Shown piece by piece: positions 40,901-45,612 of a stretch of DNA of 64,000 nucleotides (position 1 is the first letter of the stretch; each line of letters opens with the position of its first letter). A model generated the notes under the pieces. The model worked only from the letters and a program-made list of their open reading frames with translations, did not search any database and was not told the origin of the DNA. The translations under genes and the position numbers were made by a program. This DNA is from Strongylocentrotus purpuratus (lineage: Eukaryota > Echinodermata > Echinoidea > Camarodonta > Strongylocentrotidae), in contig NW_022145552.1 in the NCBI RefSeq assembly GCF_000002235.5, forward strand, positions 1,929,501 through 1,993,500. The letters run 5' to 3'.

Positions 40901-43653
40901 AAGGAAAGGGGGGTGCTGGGAACATGCATATGCATACCCTAAATAACACTGAGTGGGGGGGGGGGGCATTAAATACTTAAACACTTGTACAATGGTCCAT
41001 CTTAATAAATGTACATGTACAGTAGCACAAATATTTTAATAACAATGAATGCCAGTACAGCTACATGAACACATTTTTGTCACTTTGATATTATGAGGTG
41101 AATTGCTGGCTAGATAAATTTCTTTTGAAATTTAGCTTCAGCAGTAGTCTAATTAATACAAGCACATGACTGAAGCATAATTTAATATTAAAGGAACCTT
41201 GTCAAATCTAGTGTCTCCTGTCTAGGTATATTGATTCTAGATGCAGACCACAATTTCATTGTAACATATTAATTAGCTGGTGCTGAATCCTGACTGGAGA
41301 ACAATATGGCCAAGTCATTATCTATAAACAGATGAAACTCAATATCATCCTTCAGACTTTGACTGATTGCTCGAGACGATATCTGACACCAGCTACATGT
41401 ACATGTACATTACATGTACACCACCTTGAATACTGTGAAAGTTCATATTGTGAGAAGGAATTGTAATCTAATCCATATATGGCTTAGGATAATCCATATG
41501 GCTTAGGATACAGATGAATCAAACAAGAAGGAGTCTGAAAACATATTCTCAGATGTTCTGTGGCATAATCATGATGACATTACACACACACACACACACA
41601 CTACATGTACATGAGCATGATCAATGGTGATCTACTCTTTTTGTAAAGCAAGCATGCCCCCTTCTTACAGATTTACATTATTTTAATACTTTCATTTATC
41701 AGCAAGGTCCTGTATAAAGTCCAGACTAAAAGCGACATGCAAACTGCTTTAAGGCTTGTTAAGTATATAAACTGGTGCAATAATCAACAAATTGTTTTAG
41801 GTGTCAATATAATCTCATAAAAATTGGCACAGCACATAATCTATAAACTGGTGCAATGATCAACAAAATGTTTTAGGTGTCAATATAATCTCATAAAATT
41901 GGAACAGTAGAATCTATGGCAATGTGTTATTCAGATTTTCACTGGCACAACAGTATACAAGAATGTGTTTTCAACTTTGTACATGCAGATCTTTGGTAAA
42001 AAATTGAGCAACGTATGTTGACACGAGCATGTCTTACTTGTTAATACCACAAATTTTCAAAGCCATACTTCCATTCTAGCATAATAATGATTAGCCTGAA
42101 AAAAAAGAATGCAAACCGTAAATTGAAATAAAAAATAAAAACTCATAAAATATTAAAAGAGGAGATCAAAGACAGAGCATGCTTACCTTCAAGGTGACTT
42201 TCTCTTGTTCTTTGGACCTGATCTTGGATGCGGTCAGGCGAGGCCCTGGGATGACAAGAGGAGGGCCCCCACCAGAACCCTCCGTCTCCTTGAAAGACTT
42301 GTCCGTCGGTGGCAGGTTCATCCAGATCAAGAACAGCACAAGGTAGAAGGAACACAGGAGACCGGTTAGGAAGCCAGTGATGTAGGTCGGCAGAGGGAAC
42401 ATGAAGTACAGAAAGGTTAGGAATGTGAGGGTATAGAGGGTGTAGAAGGGCAAGGATGGGAAGAGACCTTGAGGAGTTGCTTTGACAGTTTTGTTCTCTT
42501 CTTCCGGTGACAGGAGCTGATTGGATGATGGAGGAGGGCTAGATGTGCCTGCATGAGGCTTCTTTTCTATGGTCACCCAATCGGTGTCATCCGGAGGCAT
42601 GTCTGGAGTTCGGAAGCCATCTGAGTTGACATTGGTGCTTGGCTTGTCGTTGTCTTCTTCTGTGATGTCTGGGGAGGCTAGAAGACCAGAGAGAGATATC
42701 CCTTTGGCTTGAGACTTTGGACCTGATCGAGAGTTGGGAATGCTGTCTGGTCGTCTTGTGGGTTCATCCTTGAGCTCTGCTGGGGTAGGGACATTGAAGT
42801 AGCAAGGATTGATATCCATCGAGTCCTCGTGCTCCACCTTAGAACTGCTCTGATTGATATCTGCATCCAAGCTCTTAGTACGTGGCTGCTGTTGAAGGAC
42901 CTTCTTCTTGCCATTCCCACTTTGTCTCCTCTTTCTCACATGACCACCCTTTTCAAGGACATTATCATCATCGTCAAAGCTACTTTCTAGTTGGTCTTCC
43001 ATGACTTTGTCAAGGAAGCTCAGAGGATCTGCAAGGGCCTCTTGTGAATCTGATGGCAACTGGTAGGATTCATTTTCTTTCTCCTCAAGGACTTCTGTTG
43101 CTACTCTCAAAATGCCTGACCCTCCCTTCTGGAGCTTTGGTTTATTTTTTATGCCATCACTTTCCCTGTTCTCAGTGTTGCCACTACTTCTTGGAGGCGA
43201 TGATCTTGTTCTTTTAACCTCCTCTTGCACCTTTTTAACCTGCTCTGTAACAGGTTTTGACACGGCTATCGGCTTAGAACTTGGGAGACGATTGACAGCA
43301 TCAAAGATGTCCTCAAACGATGAGTCTTTGTCTTCCTTCTGCAAAGGTCGGAACTCTCCAGATGTGGCACCGTTGTTAGAATGAGTCAAAGGTTTCATCT
43401 CTTTGGTTTTGAGGTCATGGTTAGTATTTGTCAAGGGCTTCATCTCTTTAATCTTTGTCGGGTCGGACAAGGGATCGTCCCGTTCAGGTTTCGTGAAGCG
43501 AGCAAAACTCTTGTCTTCTTCATCGCTGTCCACTGCCTTCAAGTCATTGAAGCTAAAGGACAACCCAGACGATGCTTGTTTCTTGATGCTCTTCTTTGCA
43601 GCCAGGTTGGGTGCAGGTGGCCTGGGAGGCTTTGGTTTCTTTTCAGTACTCAT
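4103..43653 (-). CDS. TEX2: TEX2 homologue, SMP-domain ER lipid-transfer protein (7 coding exons)
   Basis: Join on the minus strand: 43653-42187, 30338-29457, 18688-18432, 8349-8227, 7072-6872, 5629-5509, 4186-4103. The pieces total 3135 bases and read 1044 residues without a stop; every intron has GT-AG ends and matching phases. Family knowledge: TEX2 (yeast Nvj2 relative) sits in the ER membrane and moves lipids at contact sites through its SMP domain. Seen here: a disordered, charged N-terminus; two adjacent membrane segments at about 401-445; a PH-like region at about 500-690 containing VLFARTGREKEEW; and an SMP domain from about 746 to the C-terminus, with signature pieces WVNAFIGRFFWDFL, LTVEVKELRG and VFVLPNMDD that match vertebrate TEX2 from memory. 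Human TEX2 is about 1130 residues, so this is near full length. The ATG is supported by an in-frame TGA 18 bases upstream. The head-to-head neighbour is IRE1. Confidence 0.95.
4560..5350 (+). repeat. Dispersed repeat shared with 62040-62510
   Basis: Shared words are ATGGTGTAATACACTTCACA / AAGTGTAATACGCATCACAT, AACACAGAGCTC, TCTGCAGT..CCAAATTC.TGACTTCA and CTGGAGCAATT. The two copies are diverged and both include poly(C) or TAACC-rich stretches. No ORF. Confidence 0.55.
4684..4719 (+). repeat. Poly(C) tract, 36 bases
   Basis: Uninterrupted C run in TEX2 intron 6. Other C or G tracts of about 10 bases or more occur near 5024, 6028, 6640, 6810, 10673, 16937, 21381, 26132, 28135, 40957, 43803, 46705, 48711, 54889, 56850, 58849, 60827 and 63083. 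Confidence 0.95.
5378..5468. mobile_element. 91-bp MITE next to the TEX2 exon 6 donor
   Basis: TAGGGACTTTTAGATTTGC and its exact complement GCAAATCTAAAAGTCCCTA face each other across about 50 bases. It begins 40 bases inside the intron from the exon 6 donor. Confidence 0.8.
5509..5629 (-). CDS. TEX2: TEX2 coding exon 6, SMP domain
   Basis: It begins CTTCAG|GTATGG, completing the split Trp, and reads YGFRGKPHLWLSAKPKLGTR, then VTITHITEYIEKKLEKEFQ. This matches the penultimate block of vertebrate TEX2. It ends TTTCAG|GTAGGA in phase 0. A small inverted-repeat element (5378-5468) sits 40 bases past the donor. Confidence 0.93.
5705..5905 (+). mobile_element. tRNA-derived SINE
   Basis: The head GGCACGATGGCTCATAGG..GGTTGAGCAGTGGTCTCG has A-box-like sequence, and GGTCCCGGGTTCTAAATC is a B-box. 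The body (TTAGTGCCCCTTGGCAAGGC, ACAAGCATATTCATGATG) matches 37103-37300. The tRNA fold is degraded, so it is not a tRNA gene. Confidence 0.75.
6002..6044 (+). repeat. Poly(T)26-poly(G)17 tract
   Basis: Direct T-to-G homopolymer junction between two SINEs in TEX2 intron 5. The same T-then-G arrangement is at 26113-26150. Confidence 0.95.
6156..6500 (+). mobile_element. tRNA-derived SINE, Leu/Ser-like head, with long tail
   Basis: The head GTTGTGGTCGAGTGGTCTAA and GTGGGTTCGATCCCCGACAC gives A and B boxes. Body GGCAAGGCATTTGTCTACAT. Tail GCGCTATGTAAATCC followed by (ATT)n. The same tail occurs alone at 59449-59527. Confidence 0.8.
6540..6868 (-). repeat. Two partial tandem copies of the 3' edge of TEX2 exon 5
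   Basis: The exon segment encoding VELTVEVKELRGVLTVNIPPPP recurs at about 6721-6785 and 6551-6615. The nearer copy keeps the whole edge and the donor ATG|GTAAGA (GT at 6704-6703). The farther copy is cut before its donor. The unit is about 165 bases and includes a poly(C) stretch. Reading through exon 5 to a decoy donor meets TAA immediately after the Trp codon. Confidence 0.85.
6872..7072 (-). CDS. TEX2: TEX2 coding exon 5, SMP domain core
   Basis: It begins TTCACAG|AACTCG and reads TRSSSKILRFVNKVANSNYF, then EVSNTAVELTVEVKELRG and NIPPPPSDRVW. These closely match the SMP core of vertebrate TEX2, where NIPPPPTDRVWYGFR is expected. The terminal Trp codon is split TG|G across the intron. Its 3' edge is copied downstream (6540-6868) and its 5' edge upstream (7220-7385). 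Confidence 0.95.
7220..7390 (-). repeat. Partial tandem copy of the 5' edge of TEX2 exon 5
   Basis: ATCTTGCTAGAGCTACGAGT and TCTGTGAAGAA repeat the exon 5 start and its acceptor (exon edge equivalent at 7249). About 130 bases of the upstream intron are also repeated and more diverged. The decoy acceptor CTTCACAG is intact. Confidence 0.8.
7617..7990. mobile_element. Two adjacent CAGTSAAACC-type MITEs
   Basis: Two related units (about 7619-7769 and 7796-7985) each begin CAGT(C/G)AAACC and end in a complementary GGTT(T/C)GACTG. They share AAGGGAAACAAAAAAT and TGTGGTCTTTGTAGACA. A third, partial copy lies at 51051-51140. TA at the borders suggests a mariner/Tc1 origin. Confidence 0.6.
7998..8190 (+). 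repeat. Dispersed repeat B, copy 2
   Basis: Begins AAAGCCCCACTGTCCTACTT and contains TTGGTCCCCCATGATCCTCT and TGTCAGTGACCTCGCTGTGT. It ends about 35 bases before TEX2 exon 4. Confidence 0.7.
8227..8349 (-). CDS. TEX2: TEX2 coding exon 4, acidic linker in the SMP region
   Basis: It begins TTCGCAG|GAGGCAG, completing the Arg codon from exon 3, and reads RQMSAALDSEEEDSAESSDD, then a Thr/Ser/Asn-rich tail ending AEDG. Vertebrate TEX2 has a similar acidic, Ser-rich insert at this place. It ends GACGG|GTAAGG, two bases into a codon. A dispersed repeat (7998-8190) stops only about 35 bases from the donor. Confidence 0.88.
8878..9045. mobile_element. Hairpin element, about 75-base arms
   Basis: ACAAATAATGAATG at the left and CATTCATTATTTGT at the right are inverted. 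Continuing inward, GCGAATATTTTCAT pairs with ATGAAAATATTCGC, and ATTCTATTCAACTCG pairs with CGTTGAATAGAAT. The loop is about 12 bases. Confidence 0.75.
9847..10174. mobile_element. Inverted-repeat element with about 46-base ends
   Basis: AGGCCTGTCATCATCAGCTG at the left mirrors CAGCTCGAGT-type sequence ending GATGATGACAGGCCT at the right; about four mismatches occur over 46 bases. The words CCGCTATTTT and AAAATAGCGGG pair. Target duplication not resolved. TEX2 intron 3. Confidence 0.7.
10205..10600 (+). repeat. Three tandem copies of a 125-140-base unit
   Basis: Each has CTTTTTTGCAA or similar, then GTAGGTTTTT, GTATTCCTAG(T/A)CTTGATAAAA and GAGAAGGCAAAACGA..ATG. TEX2 intron 3. Confidence 0.8.
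10713..11117 (+). mobile_element. Family A inverted-repeat element, whole copy
   Basis: TTAAAGATAAAGTCCAGTTA at the left mirrors ACTGGTCTTTACCTTTAA at the right, with TTAA at both ends. The interior matches the copies at 35.1-36.0, 52.4 and 55.4 kb (opposite orientation at the last two). An open frame of 67 codons across it is not conserved in the other copies. Confidence 0.65.
11645..11875. repeat. Near-perfect 231-bp foldback, about 100-base arms
   Basis: CACTATGAATATGACGGACA at the left is mirrored by TGTCCGTTATATTCATAGTG at the right. The arms then match almost base for base through GTTCCTCAGGTAGACAAAGG and its complement, with roughly three substitutions and a 5-base difference near the loop. 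It is far less diverged than other inverted repeats here, so it looks young or is kept alike by conversion. Confidence 0.9.
12233..12306. repeat. Small hairpin, GGGC-TTAACTC family, copy 1
   Basis: GAGCAAGAAGGGCATGAA pairs imperfectly with TTAACGCCCTTCTGGTTC. The complement of the right arm reads AACCAGAAGGGCGTTAACTC. Confidence 0.6.
12307..13006. other. TEX2 intron 3 stretch, nothing recognised
   Basis: AT-rich, short (TA)n at 12714-12734, no ORF of substance or element termini. Confidence 0.5.
13007..13058 (+). repeat. (TA)n microsatellite
   Basis: About 24 TA units. Shorter runs lie at 12714-12734 and 47441-47479. Confidence 0.95.
13684..14015 (+). repeat. Three tandem copies of a 110-120-base unit
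   Basis: Shared words are ATAATTTGCACATAATATATGC, ATTTATTTCAAAATCTGAA and GCTCAGAGCTGTA. AT-rich; no coding signal. Confidence 0.75.
14553..14648. repeat. Small hairpin, GGGC-TTAACTC family, copy 2
   Basis: CTGTTAGGAGTCACAAGGGC pairs with GCCCTTGTGACTTCAAACAG; the loop is about 35 bases. Confidence 0.7.
14807..14865. repeat. Small hairpin, GGGC-TTAACTC family, copy 3
   Basis: GGTAGAAAGGCATTAACTC pairs with GAGTTAATGCCCCCTGCCTG. Confidence 0.6.
14888..14961. repeat. Small hairpin, GGGC-TTAACTC family, copy 4
   Basis: TGTCTGTTCGGAGCTAGAAG and GGGCATTAACTC pair with GAGTTATCGTGCTTCTGGCT and CCGTCCAAACAGACA. The 74-base size and short loop resemble a small-RNA precursor, though a mini-transposon is as likely. 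Confidence 0.7.
15027..15463. mobile_element. Mariner-type MITE
   Basis: CAGTGCGTCCCAGAAAGAAG at the left mirrors TTTTTTCTGGGACGCACTG at the right, with TA on both sides. This terminus is typical of mariner/Tc1 nonautonomous elements. No transposase frame is seen in the 437 bases. It lies in TEX2 intron 3. Confidence 0.8.
15957..16300 (+). repeat. Dispersed repeat, one of an inverted pair within TEX2 intron 2/3 sequence
   Basis: Matches 20283-20637 in the opposite sense over about 350 bases, for example TTCCTTATCTTTCGATGCAC and AACATTCAGTGTAAGTTTTG. Divergence is moderate with insertions. No terminal repeats found. This copy lies in TEX2 intron 3 and its partner in intron 2, on either side of exon 3. 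Confidence 0.7.
16484..16560 (+). repeat. (GA)n microsatellite
   Basis: AGAGAGAG runs of over 40 bases with flanking AAAGAGA variants. TEX2 intron 3. Confidence 0.95.
16561..17014. other. TEX2 intron 3 stretch, nothing recognised
   Basis: Low-complexity flank between two GA-rich arrays. No element or gene. Confidence 0.5.
17015..17318 (+). repeat. GA-rich microsatellite, about 300 bases
   Basis: Imperfect (GA)n with GATA, GGAGA and (TA)n interruptions; the Leu/Ser-rich frame on the minus strand is an artefact. Confidence 0.95.
18028..18321. mobile_element. GTTTCACA-type inverted-repeat element with about 50-base ends
   Basis: GGGGGGTGTTTCACATAGAT at the left is mirrored by ATCTTTGTGAAACACCCCCT at the right. 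Inside, CTAAGTTGGACTTA and its complement continue the inverted repeat. It ends about 110 bases downstream of TEX2 exon 3 in the transcribed sense. Confidence 0.75.
18432..18688 (-). CDS. TEX2: TEX2 coding exon 3 (residues 784-869), SMP domain
   Basis: It begins AAAACAG|ATACCC and reads IPHFMEALTITGTDLGLN, then the SMP strand block RGMWVDLEMHYGGSCWMTL and KFNLWKLGK, matching vertebrate TEX2. It ends GAAAG|GTAATT with two bases of a split Arg codon. The first about 100 bases and the acceptor are repeated four more times in the upstream intron (18759-19490). This is the only copy that carries the rest of the exon and a donor, so it is the functional one. Confidence 0.95.
18759..19490 (-). repeat. 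Four tandem partial copies of TEX2 exon 3 with its acceptor
   Basis: Copies at about 18759-18930, 18931-19100, 19101-19258 and 19259-19480 each carry the first about 100 bases of exon 3, its CAG acceptor (edge equivalents 18861, 19030, 19202, 19424) and about 60 bases of intron. They lack the rest of the exon and any donor. The fourth also carries a 21-bp unit (GGTCCGTCCCAGTGATGGTC) four times, which would read TITGTDL four times. Translating into the intron from copies 1, 3 and 4 soon meets a stop; copy 2 has lost a base. Confidence 0.92.
20283..20637 (-). repeat. Inverted partner of the repeat at 15957-16300
   Basis: Words AACTTACACTGAATGTTCAA, TGCATAGAAAGATAAGGAAA and ATGATTTCCAGCAAGTTTTT are the complements of those at 15957-16300. 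Confidence 0.7.
20638..23289. other. TEX2 intron 2 stretch, no gene seen
   Basis: AT-rich with ACATGTACATGT runs (21822-21836), a C11/(CT)n block at 21381-21410, and ATAGAGACATGCAATTATGC at 22799-22818, which recurs near 54700 as a possible repeat tail. Confidence 0.5.
23290..23712. mobile_element. Possible inverted-repeat element (GCATTTACACTGC-type ends)
   Basis: GCTGCATTTACACTGCAACC at the left is weakly mirrored by TGGGCTGTGTAAATGGGCC at the right. The words CAGTGTAAATGCA and AGTGGTGTAAATGG lie inside. The match is imperfect. Confidence 0.4.
24102..24838. mobile_element. TTAA-flanked inverted-repeat element, 737 bp
   Basis: TTAAAGGAAACCGAACCCCA at the left mirrors GGGTTTAGGTTTCCTTTAA at the right. 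A second inverted pair lies inside (GACATGGGCATCGCCATTTT against AAAATGGCTGCGCCCATGTC). The TTAAAGG termini resemble family A. No ORF of note. TEX2 intron 2. Confidence 0.7.
25148..25340 (+). repeat. Purine-only minisatellite
   Basis: About ten units of GGGGAAAAAGAAAAAAA (16-17 bases), then G-runs. Long open frames on both strands here are compositional. Confidence 0.9.
26030..26150 (+). repeat. T/A-rich stretch ending in poly(G)
   Basis: Repeats of TTTATTTATTTATT, then TTTTTTTTT and G15. TEX2 intron 2. Confidence 0.9.
26560..26781 (+). CDS. Short ORF with the first half of a PHD finger, inside TEX2 intron 2
   Basis: A 73-codon ORF on the strand opposite TEX2, starting AAAATGGCGGCG with good initiation context. 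The N-terminal 35 residues are acidic. Then come Cys41-x-Cys43, Cys54-x4-Cys59 and His65-x2-Cys68, in KLCTCEIP and IRCSEPKCTVKWFHRECVG. This is the spacing of the first six ligands of a C4HC3 PHD finger of the ING type. The final Cys pair is missing because the frame stops just after GRSM. The sequence ATGTAAAT at that point could be a splice donor, making this a first exon. It could be a nested gene, a retrocopy or part of a mobile element. I found no continuation and no family assignment. Confidence 0.35.
   Translation: MAAYSREEYLVGDDLDFLTDFEEDLILEPGVWEVGDQYKLCTCEIPSTENLIRCSEPKCTVKWFHRECVGRSM
26782..28107. other. TEX2 intron 2 stretch after the PHD-like ORF, no gene seen
   Basis: A short GC-rich patch at 27110-27170 stands out. 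I looked for a continuation of the PHD finger (Trp-x-Cys-x2-Cys) on the plus strand and saw none. Confidence 0.45.
28108..28334. mobile_element. Possible inverted-repeat element with C/G-rich interior
   Basis: TAGGAGCAGTAGTGGTTCTA at the left is loosely mirrored by TTCTAGAACTGCTCCT at the right. A poly(G) run and a CCCCCACTCCCCCTCCC stretch lie inside. Confidence 0.4.
28352..28609 (+). repeat. Tandem duplication, about 133-base unit
   Basis: CATTCAGCAGTCTCCTGTTA..AATATCTTACC and GGATCTCAATAATCAATTTGC..CAATTAATTAAATCCTC occur twice in direct succession. TEX2 intron 2. Confidence 0.8.
28610..29456. other. TEX2 intron 2 stretch before exon 2 donor, nothing recognised
   Basis: AT-rich; a 69-codon frame at 28890-29099 has no recognisable motif. 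Confidence 0.5.
29457..30338 (-). CDS. TEX2: TEX2 coding exon 2 (residues 490-783), PH-like region and SMP start
   Basis: It begins at TATCCGCAG|GGCTGG and reads GWMNELTTPYDPETYHVNQT, the block that opens the conserved half of TEX2. Recognisable pieces are SIYVRLEGHSLRLSKP, KKYPLFIELP and VLFARTGREKEEW, which support a PH-like fold. PVAWVNAFIGRFFWDFL and KLQKKLSKLK follow and begin the SMP domain. The exon ends AAG|GTAATT in phase 0. It lies between two of the largest introns, 11.8 and 10.8 kb. Confidence 0.95.
30494..30788. mobile_element. GTTTCACA-type inverted-repeat element with about 90-base arms
   Basis: GGGGAGTGTTTCACAAAGAC at the left and GTCTTTGTGAAACACTCTCC at the right are inverted. 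The arms continue through GGCCATTCATGCCACTG and CAGTGGCATGAACGGCC. It lies about 155 bases upstream of TEX2 exon 2. Confidence 0.75.
31669..32576. mobile_element. 908-bp inverted-repeat element filled with a CCAGTT/AACTGG minisatellite
   Basis: The ends CCCAGGACCAAGATCCAATT and its approximate complement (ending TTTTGGCCCTGGG) lie next to TA on both sides. The interior is a degenerate array of TTCCAGTTACCCAACTGGTT plus GAAGT/GAATT spacers, with long runs of TGGTTTCAAT at both ends. Much of it is self-complementary. TEX2 intron 1. Confidence 0.75.
32577..33774. other. TEX2 intron 1 stretch, nothing recognised
   Basis: A 77-codon frame at 32673-32906 shows no family resemblance. No termini of elements found. 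Confidence 0.5.
33775..33905. mobile_element. Small inverted-repeat element
   Basis: GGGCATCGTTTCATGAAACT mirrors TTTTGTGAAATGCTGCCC. Inner arms ACAAGTTTACCGACAT and ATGTCGGTGAACTTGT also pair. TEX2 intron 1. Confidence 0.65.
34595..34912 (+). repeat. CT-rich microsatellite, about 320 bases
   Basis: (TC)n broken by TTCTC and a roughly 50-base higher-order repeat (CTCCTCTCTTCTCTCTTGCT appears three times with variation). TEX2 intron 1. Confidence 0.95.
35062..36000. mobile_element. Foldback element, about 395-base inverted arms related to family A
   Basis: The left arm from 35062 and the right arm ending at 36000 are inverted copies with scattered differences; for example GTGTGGAAGAACATCAGATA occurs in both arms in opposite sense. 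The palindrome centre is near 35459. Both arms contain family A sequence (GATGATTCCAGAACC, ATCGATTCC). A second inverted-repeat element (35481-35627) has inserted near the centre. Confidence 0.75.
35481..35627. mobile_element. Small GTTTCAC-type inverted-repeat element nested in the foldback
   Basis: GGGGTGCGTTTCACGAAG at the left mirrors TTTTGTGAAACGCCCCC at the right. The interior shares AACCAATCAGAAG..GATTTCAGTAGCTTATAACA with 3003-3133. Confidence 0.7.
36405..36600 (+). repeat. Dispersed repeat shared with 19536-19740
   Basis: AGAGGAACAGGTCAGTGAAA and AAATAAGAAA recur at 19590-19650 (GAGAGGAACAGGTCAGTGAA), each after an AAAGG(G)GGAGTC / AAAGGAGAAGTC start. No termini or ORF recognised. 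Confidence 0.5.
37103..37300 (+). mobile_element. tRNA-derived SINE, better preserved copy
   Basis: Box A TAGCTCAGTCGGTAGAGC and box B GGGTTCGAAACC are intact in the first 70 bases. The body reads GCGTTAGTGCCCTTTGGTAA, then ACAAGCATTTATGC and AGTCAGGTAAAATAACC, as at 5705-5905. No matching acceptor stem closes the head, so it is a SINE rather than a tRNA gene. TEX2 intron 1. Confidence 0.8.
37700..37845. mobile_element. GTTCAATCG-type inverted repeat, left of the 122-bp satellite
   Basis: It begins GGGTGCGTTCAATCGAATTT after TTTTA, which could be a TTA target. GCTAGAATC pairs with GATTCTAGC further on. It shares CGTTCAATCGAATTTT and CGTTCAAGCGATTTTT with 39685-39827 on the other side of the array. 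A Harbinger-like origin is only a guess. Confidence 0.45.
37960..39560 (-). repeat. Satellite array, 122-bp unit, about 1.6 kb
   Basis: Unit words are ACAAAGAATAACATAAG, GGAAAGACAGAAAGAGAAAG and TGATAGAATGATTAAAACAA. Strictly spaced repeats of 122 bases are clear at 38232, 38354 and 38476; elsewhere shortened and mixed units occur. Long hydrophobic open frames on the minus strand arise because the unit lacks stops. Since 122 is not a multiple of three they change frame from unit to unit and are not coding. Confidence 0.9.
39685..39827. mobile_element. GTTCAATCG-type inverted repeat, right of the satellite
   Basis: CCGTTCAATCGAATTTTAGC at the left mirrors GAAAAAATCGCTTGAACGC at the right; TGATTCTGCAGAATCATGA is a palindrome within. 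Related to 37700-37845. Confidence 0.5.
39828..41765. other. TEX2 intron 1 stretch, nothing recognised
   Basis: AT-rich with several ACATGTACATGT palindromes (for example 41396-41420) and a (CA)n at 41584. Confidence 0.5.
41766..41906 (+). repeat. Tandem duplication, 77-base unit
   Basis: ATAAACTGGTGCAATAATCA then GTTTTAGGTGTCAATATAATCTC occurs twice with small differences. TEX2 intron 1. Confidence 0.85.
42187..43653 (-). CDS. TEX2: TEX2 coding exon 1 (residues 1-489)
   Basis: This exon encodes the initiator Met and a Lys/Pro-rich start (MSTEKKPKPPRPPAPN). A long acidic, Ser-rich and probably disordered stretch follows. Residues 401-445 are almost wholly hydrophobic and fit two closely spaced membrane helices (LPFYTLYTLTFLTFLYFM, then ITGFLTGLLCSFYLVLFL). 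The exon ends ...VTLK with the phase-0 donor AAG|GTAAGC. The open frame runs 21 bases past the donor, but the downstream exon requires the donor at 42186-42185. It is the largest exon, as in vertebrate TEX2. Confidence 0.93.
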
Positions 43654-43677
43654 CTTCTTTTCATCAGTTTGTCATAC
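43654..43677 (-). other. TEX2: TEX2 5' UTR portion of the first coding exon
   Basis: A TTTACAG|GTATGAC acceptor lies at 43679-43678 on the minus strand. The 24 untranslated bases before the ATG hold an in-frame TGA, which fixes the start codon. The acceptor implies at least one untranslated upstream exon. Confidence 0.7.
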
Positions 43678-45056
43678 CTGTAAAGTACATAAAGGTTTTT
43701 CACATTATCAGTGTTGATTGTGGTAAAGTAAATTTGTGAGTTCAATCATTTGATAATATTAAGAGTAAAATACAACTTTTAATTTCATACTAAGGGCTAT
43801 TACCCCCCCCCCTCAATATATAAAGAAATAAAACAAATCAAATAGCAAACAACAACAAATAACAACAATAAAAGCAACAACAAAAAAAGGGAGCAACTTT
43901 AAAATATACCACCACAGGAGTTGACCAAATGGTTAACTATAGGCTTCACCAATGAAAATAAATCTAAAGATTTAATTTTCTTAGCTAACCCCGATTAGCA
44001 GCAGCATTAATATACTTTGTGTATGATAGAAACAAATAAGGACACCCCTATTGATTCTAATAACTCTCAAACACCAGTACACCACTGTACAAAACAAGCC
44101 AAAATTTAATCAAAATTGGCATCAAATAGCAGTAAAATACAATCAATTCAACACACCGATATTGGAAAAAAAACAATGAAAATTTAAATAAGAAATCTAT
44201 CATCAATCCTGGCAAAGTGCAACTTCAAACTCATTGTGTGCATTTCTTGGTCATACTGCCAGCTGCTGGAGGGTGAGTGCTCGAATCTCTAAGGCAACTC
44301 GACCAAAATAAAATGCCACCTAAAAATCAGCCCCTATCGCAAACACAAAAAAGTCCTGATTATTTTTTGTGCACAACAGGTGCAGGTGTGTGATAAAAAA
44401 CAAAGTTCTCTGATGAGTATTCACAATGCTGCACATGCAAATAGATCTACATGCAGTGTATGCAAAAGTGCCTGTTTTAATGATGCCAACTACATGTAGA
44501 TACCCACTGAAATTGGAAAGGAGCACGCAGCACAGGGAGTTTGCTAAATTCCGCAAACTCTGTGCGTGTGCCTTCCAACAGCCTTAAAGTTACAGGCTTC
44601 ACTAAACTAATCACTATTAATTATTATCGTTACTTAAGTCAGCATAAAATTGGGAAAGATTTACTTTTGAAACGCACAGCCACCTAAAAATGTAAAATTG
44701 ATAGAATCTGGCCATGCAACATTCTCTCTTTTCTCCTTCCATTCCTCTTAACCAATGACTAGTCCGTGCTTGATTTGGTATGACAATTAACATTATCTTG
44801 CTCACATAAAAGAACAACACCCCTGATATGATGTGTGACGTTCGCCTCTACAACATTGTAGTTTGTACCTCTCGATCGCTCTGCTCCGTATGGCGTACGC
44901 GCGTAGCTAGCCGAGCAGCGGTAGCTGTGCCTGCACTTGGGCCGAACGCCTGCCTGCAGGAGCGGCGAGGCGAGGCCGAGTAAACAGACAACACGTACGG
45001 TAGAGAATTATCCAGATAACTCCAAAATAGTCCATCAAAATAAAGGTACAACTTAC
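43678..45056 (-). other. TEX2: Putative TEX2 5' UTR intron
   Basis: Bounded by the acceptor at 43679 and the candidate donor at 45056. A CpG- and GC-rich patch at 44880-44960 (GCGTACGCGCGTAGC, GAGCGGCGAGGCGAGGCC) contrasts with the AT-rich surroundings and could mark a promoter. Confidence 0.4.
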
Positions 45057-45130
45057 CTAACAAAAACTTAAATTCCAGTCGCATATCTATCAGAAGCCTT
45101 ATTCATTATAGTCTCAGAGAAGCTAGGGTA
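45057..45130 (-). other. TEX2: Candidate untranslated first exon of TEX2
   Basis: A near-consensus donor GTTAG|GTAAGT ends this stretch at 45057 on the minus strand, 1.4 kb upstream of the acceptor at 43677. The 5' limit is a guess and no promoter element is recognised. It is proposed only because the first coding exon begins at a splice acceptor. Confidence 0.35.
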
Positions 45131-45329
45131 ATTTGCAACGTTTTACAGCAGTTTTCGGCATCGACGAAAGGTGATCACATCAAAACACAGATATTAGCAG
45201 AGTGATAATTTTGTTATTAATCATAGCATTTCCGCATTGCCAATTTAAGAGCAACACTGAAAAATAGAGTGGAAGAAAATTTACAATAACTACCAAATGC
45301 TTCCCTTCTTTGTTCTTTCCCTGTCCATT

Positions 45330-45612
45330 TCACTCCTTCTGTGTTATGTCTATTTGGTTTATGACTTTGTGCGTTCCTTTATTATTGATATACTATTTTT
45401 GTAACTATAACTTATAGGGGGCTGCAATCTACAAGCCCAGCTTTTCAGCATGCAGCCCCCTCCATGACCAACCTGTTTTATATGCCTGTTGTACACTGTG
45501 GACCAATTACAAATATATTGTTAAGTTCATTGTTTTACTATGTACAATGCAATCCCATGTACTTTATTTATTTTGTTGGAAATGGAAATAAACGAAATGA
45601 AATGAAATGAAC
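45330..45612 (+). mobile_element. Possible LINE 3' end with GAAAT tail
   Basis: TTTTGTTGGAAATGGAAATA, then (AACGAAATGAAATGAAATGA)-type repeats, resembles the 3' end of CR1/L2-like LINEs. The preceding GGGGGCTGCA..TGCAGCCCCC is a hairpin. No RT is present. Confidence 0.4.

Noticed and set aside
42166-42186. Extension of TEX2 exon 1 to a stop (VSMLCL)
   Set aside because: A consensus GTAAGC donor lies before it and the next exon continues in phase with conserved sequence.
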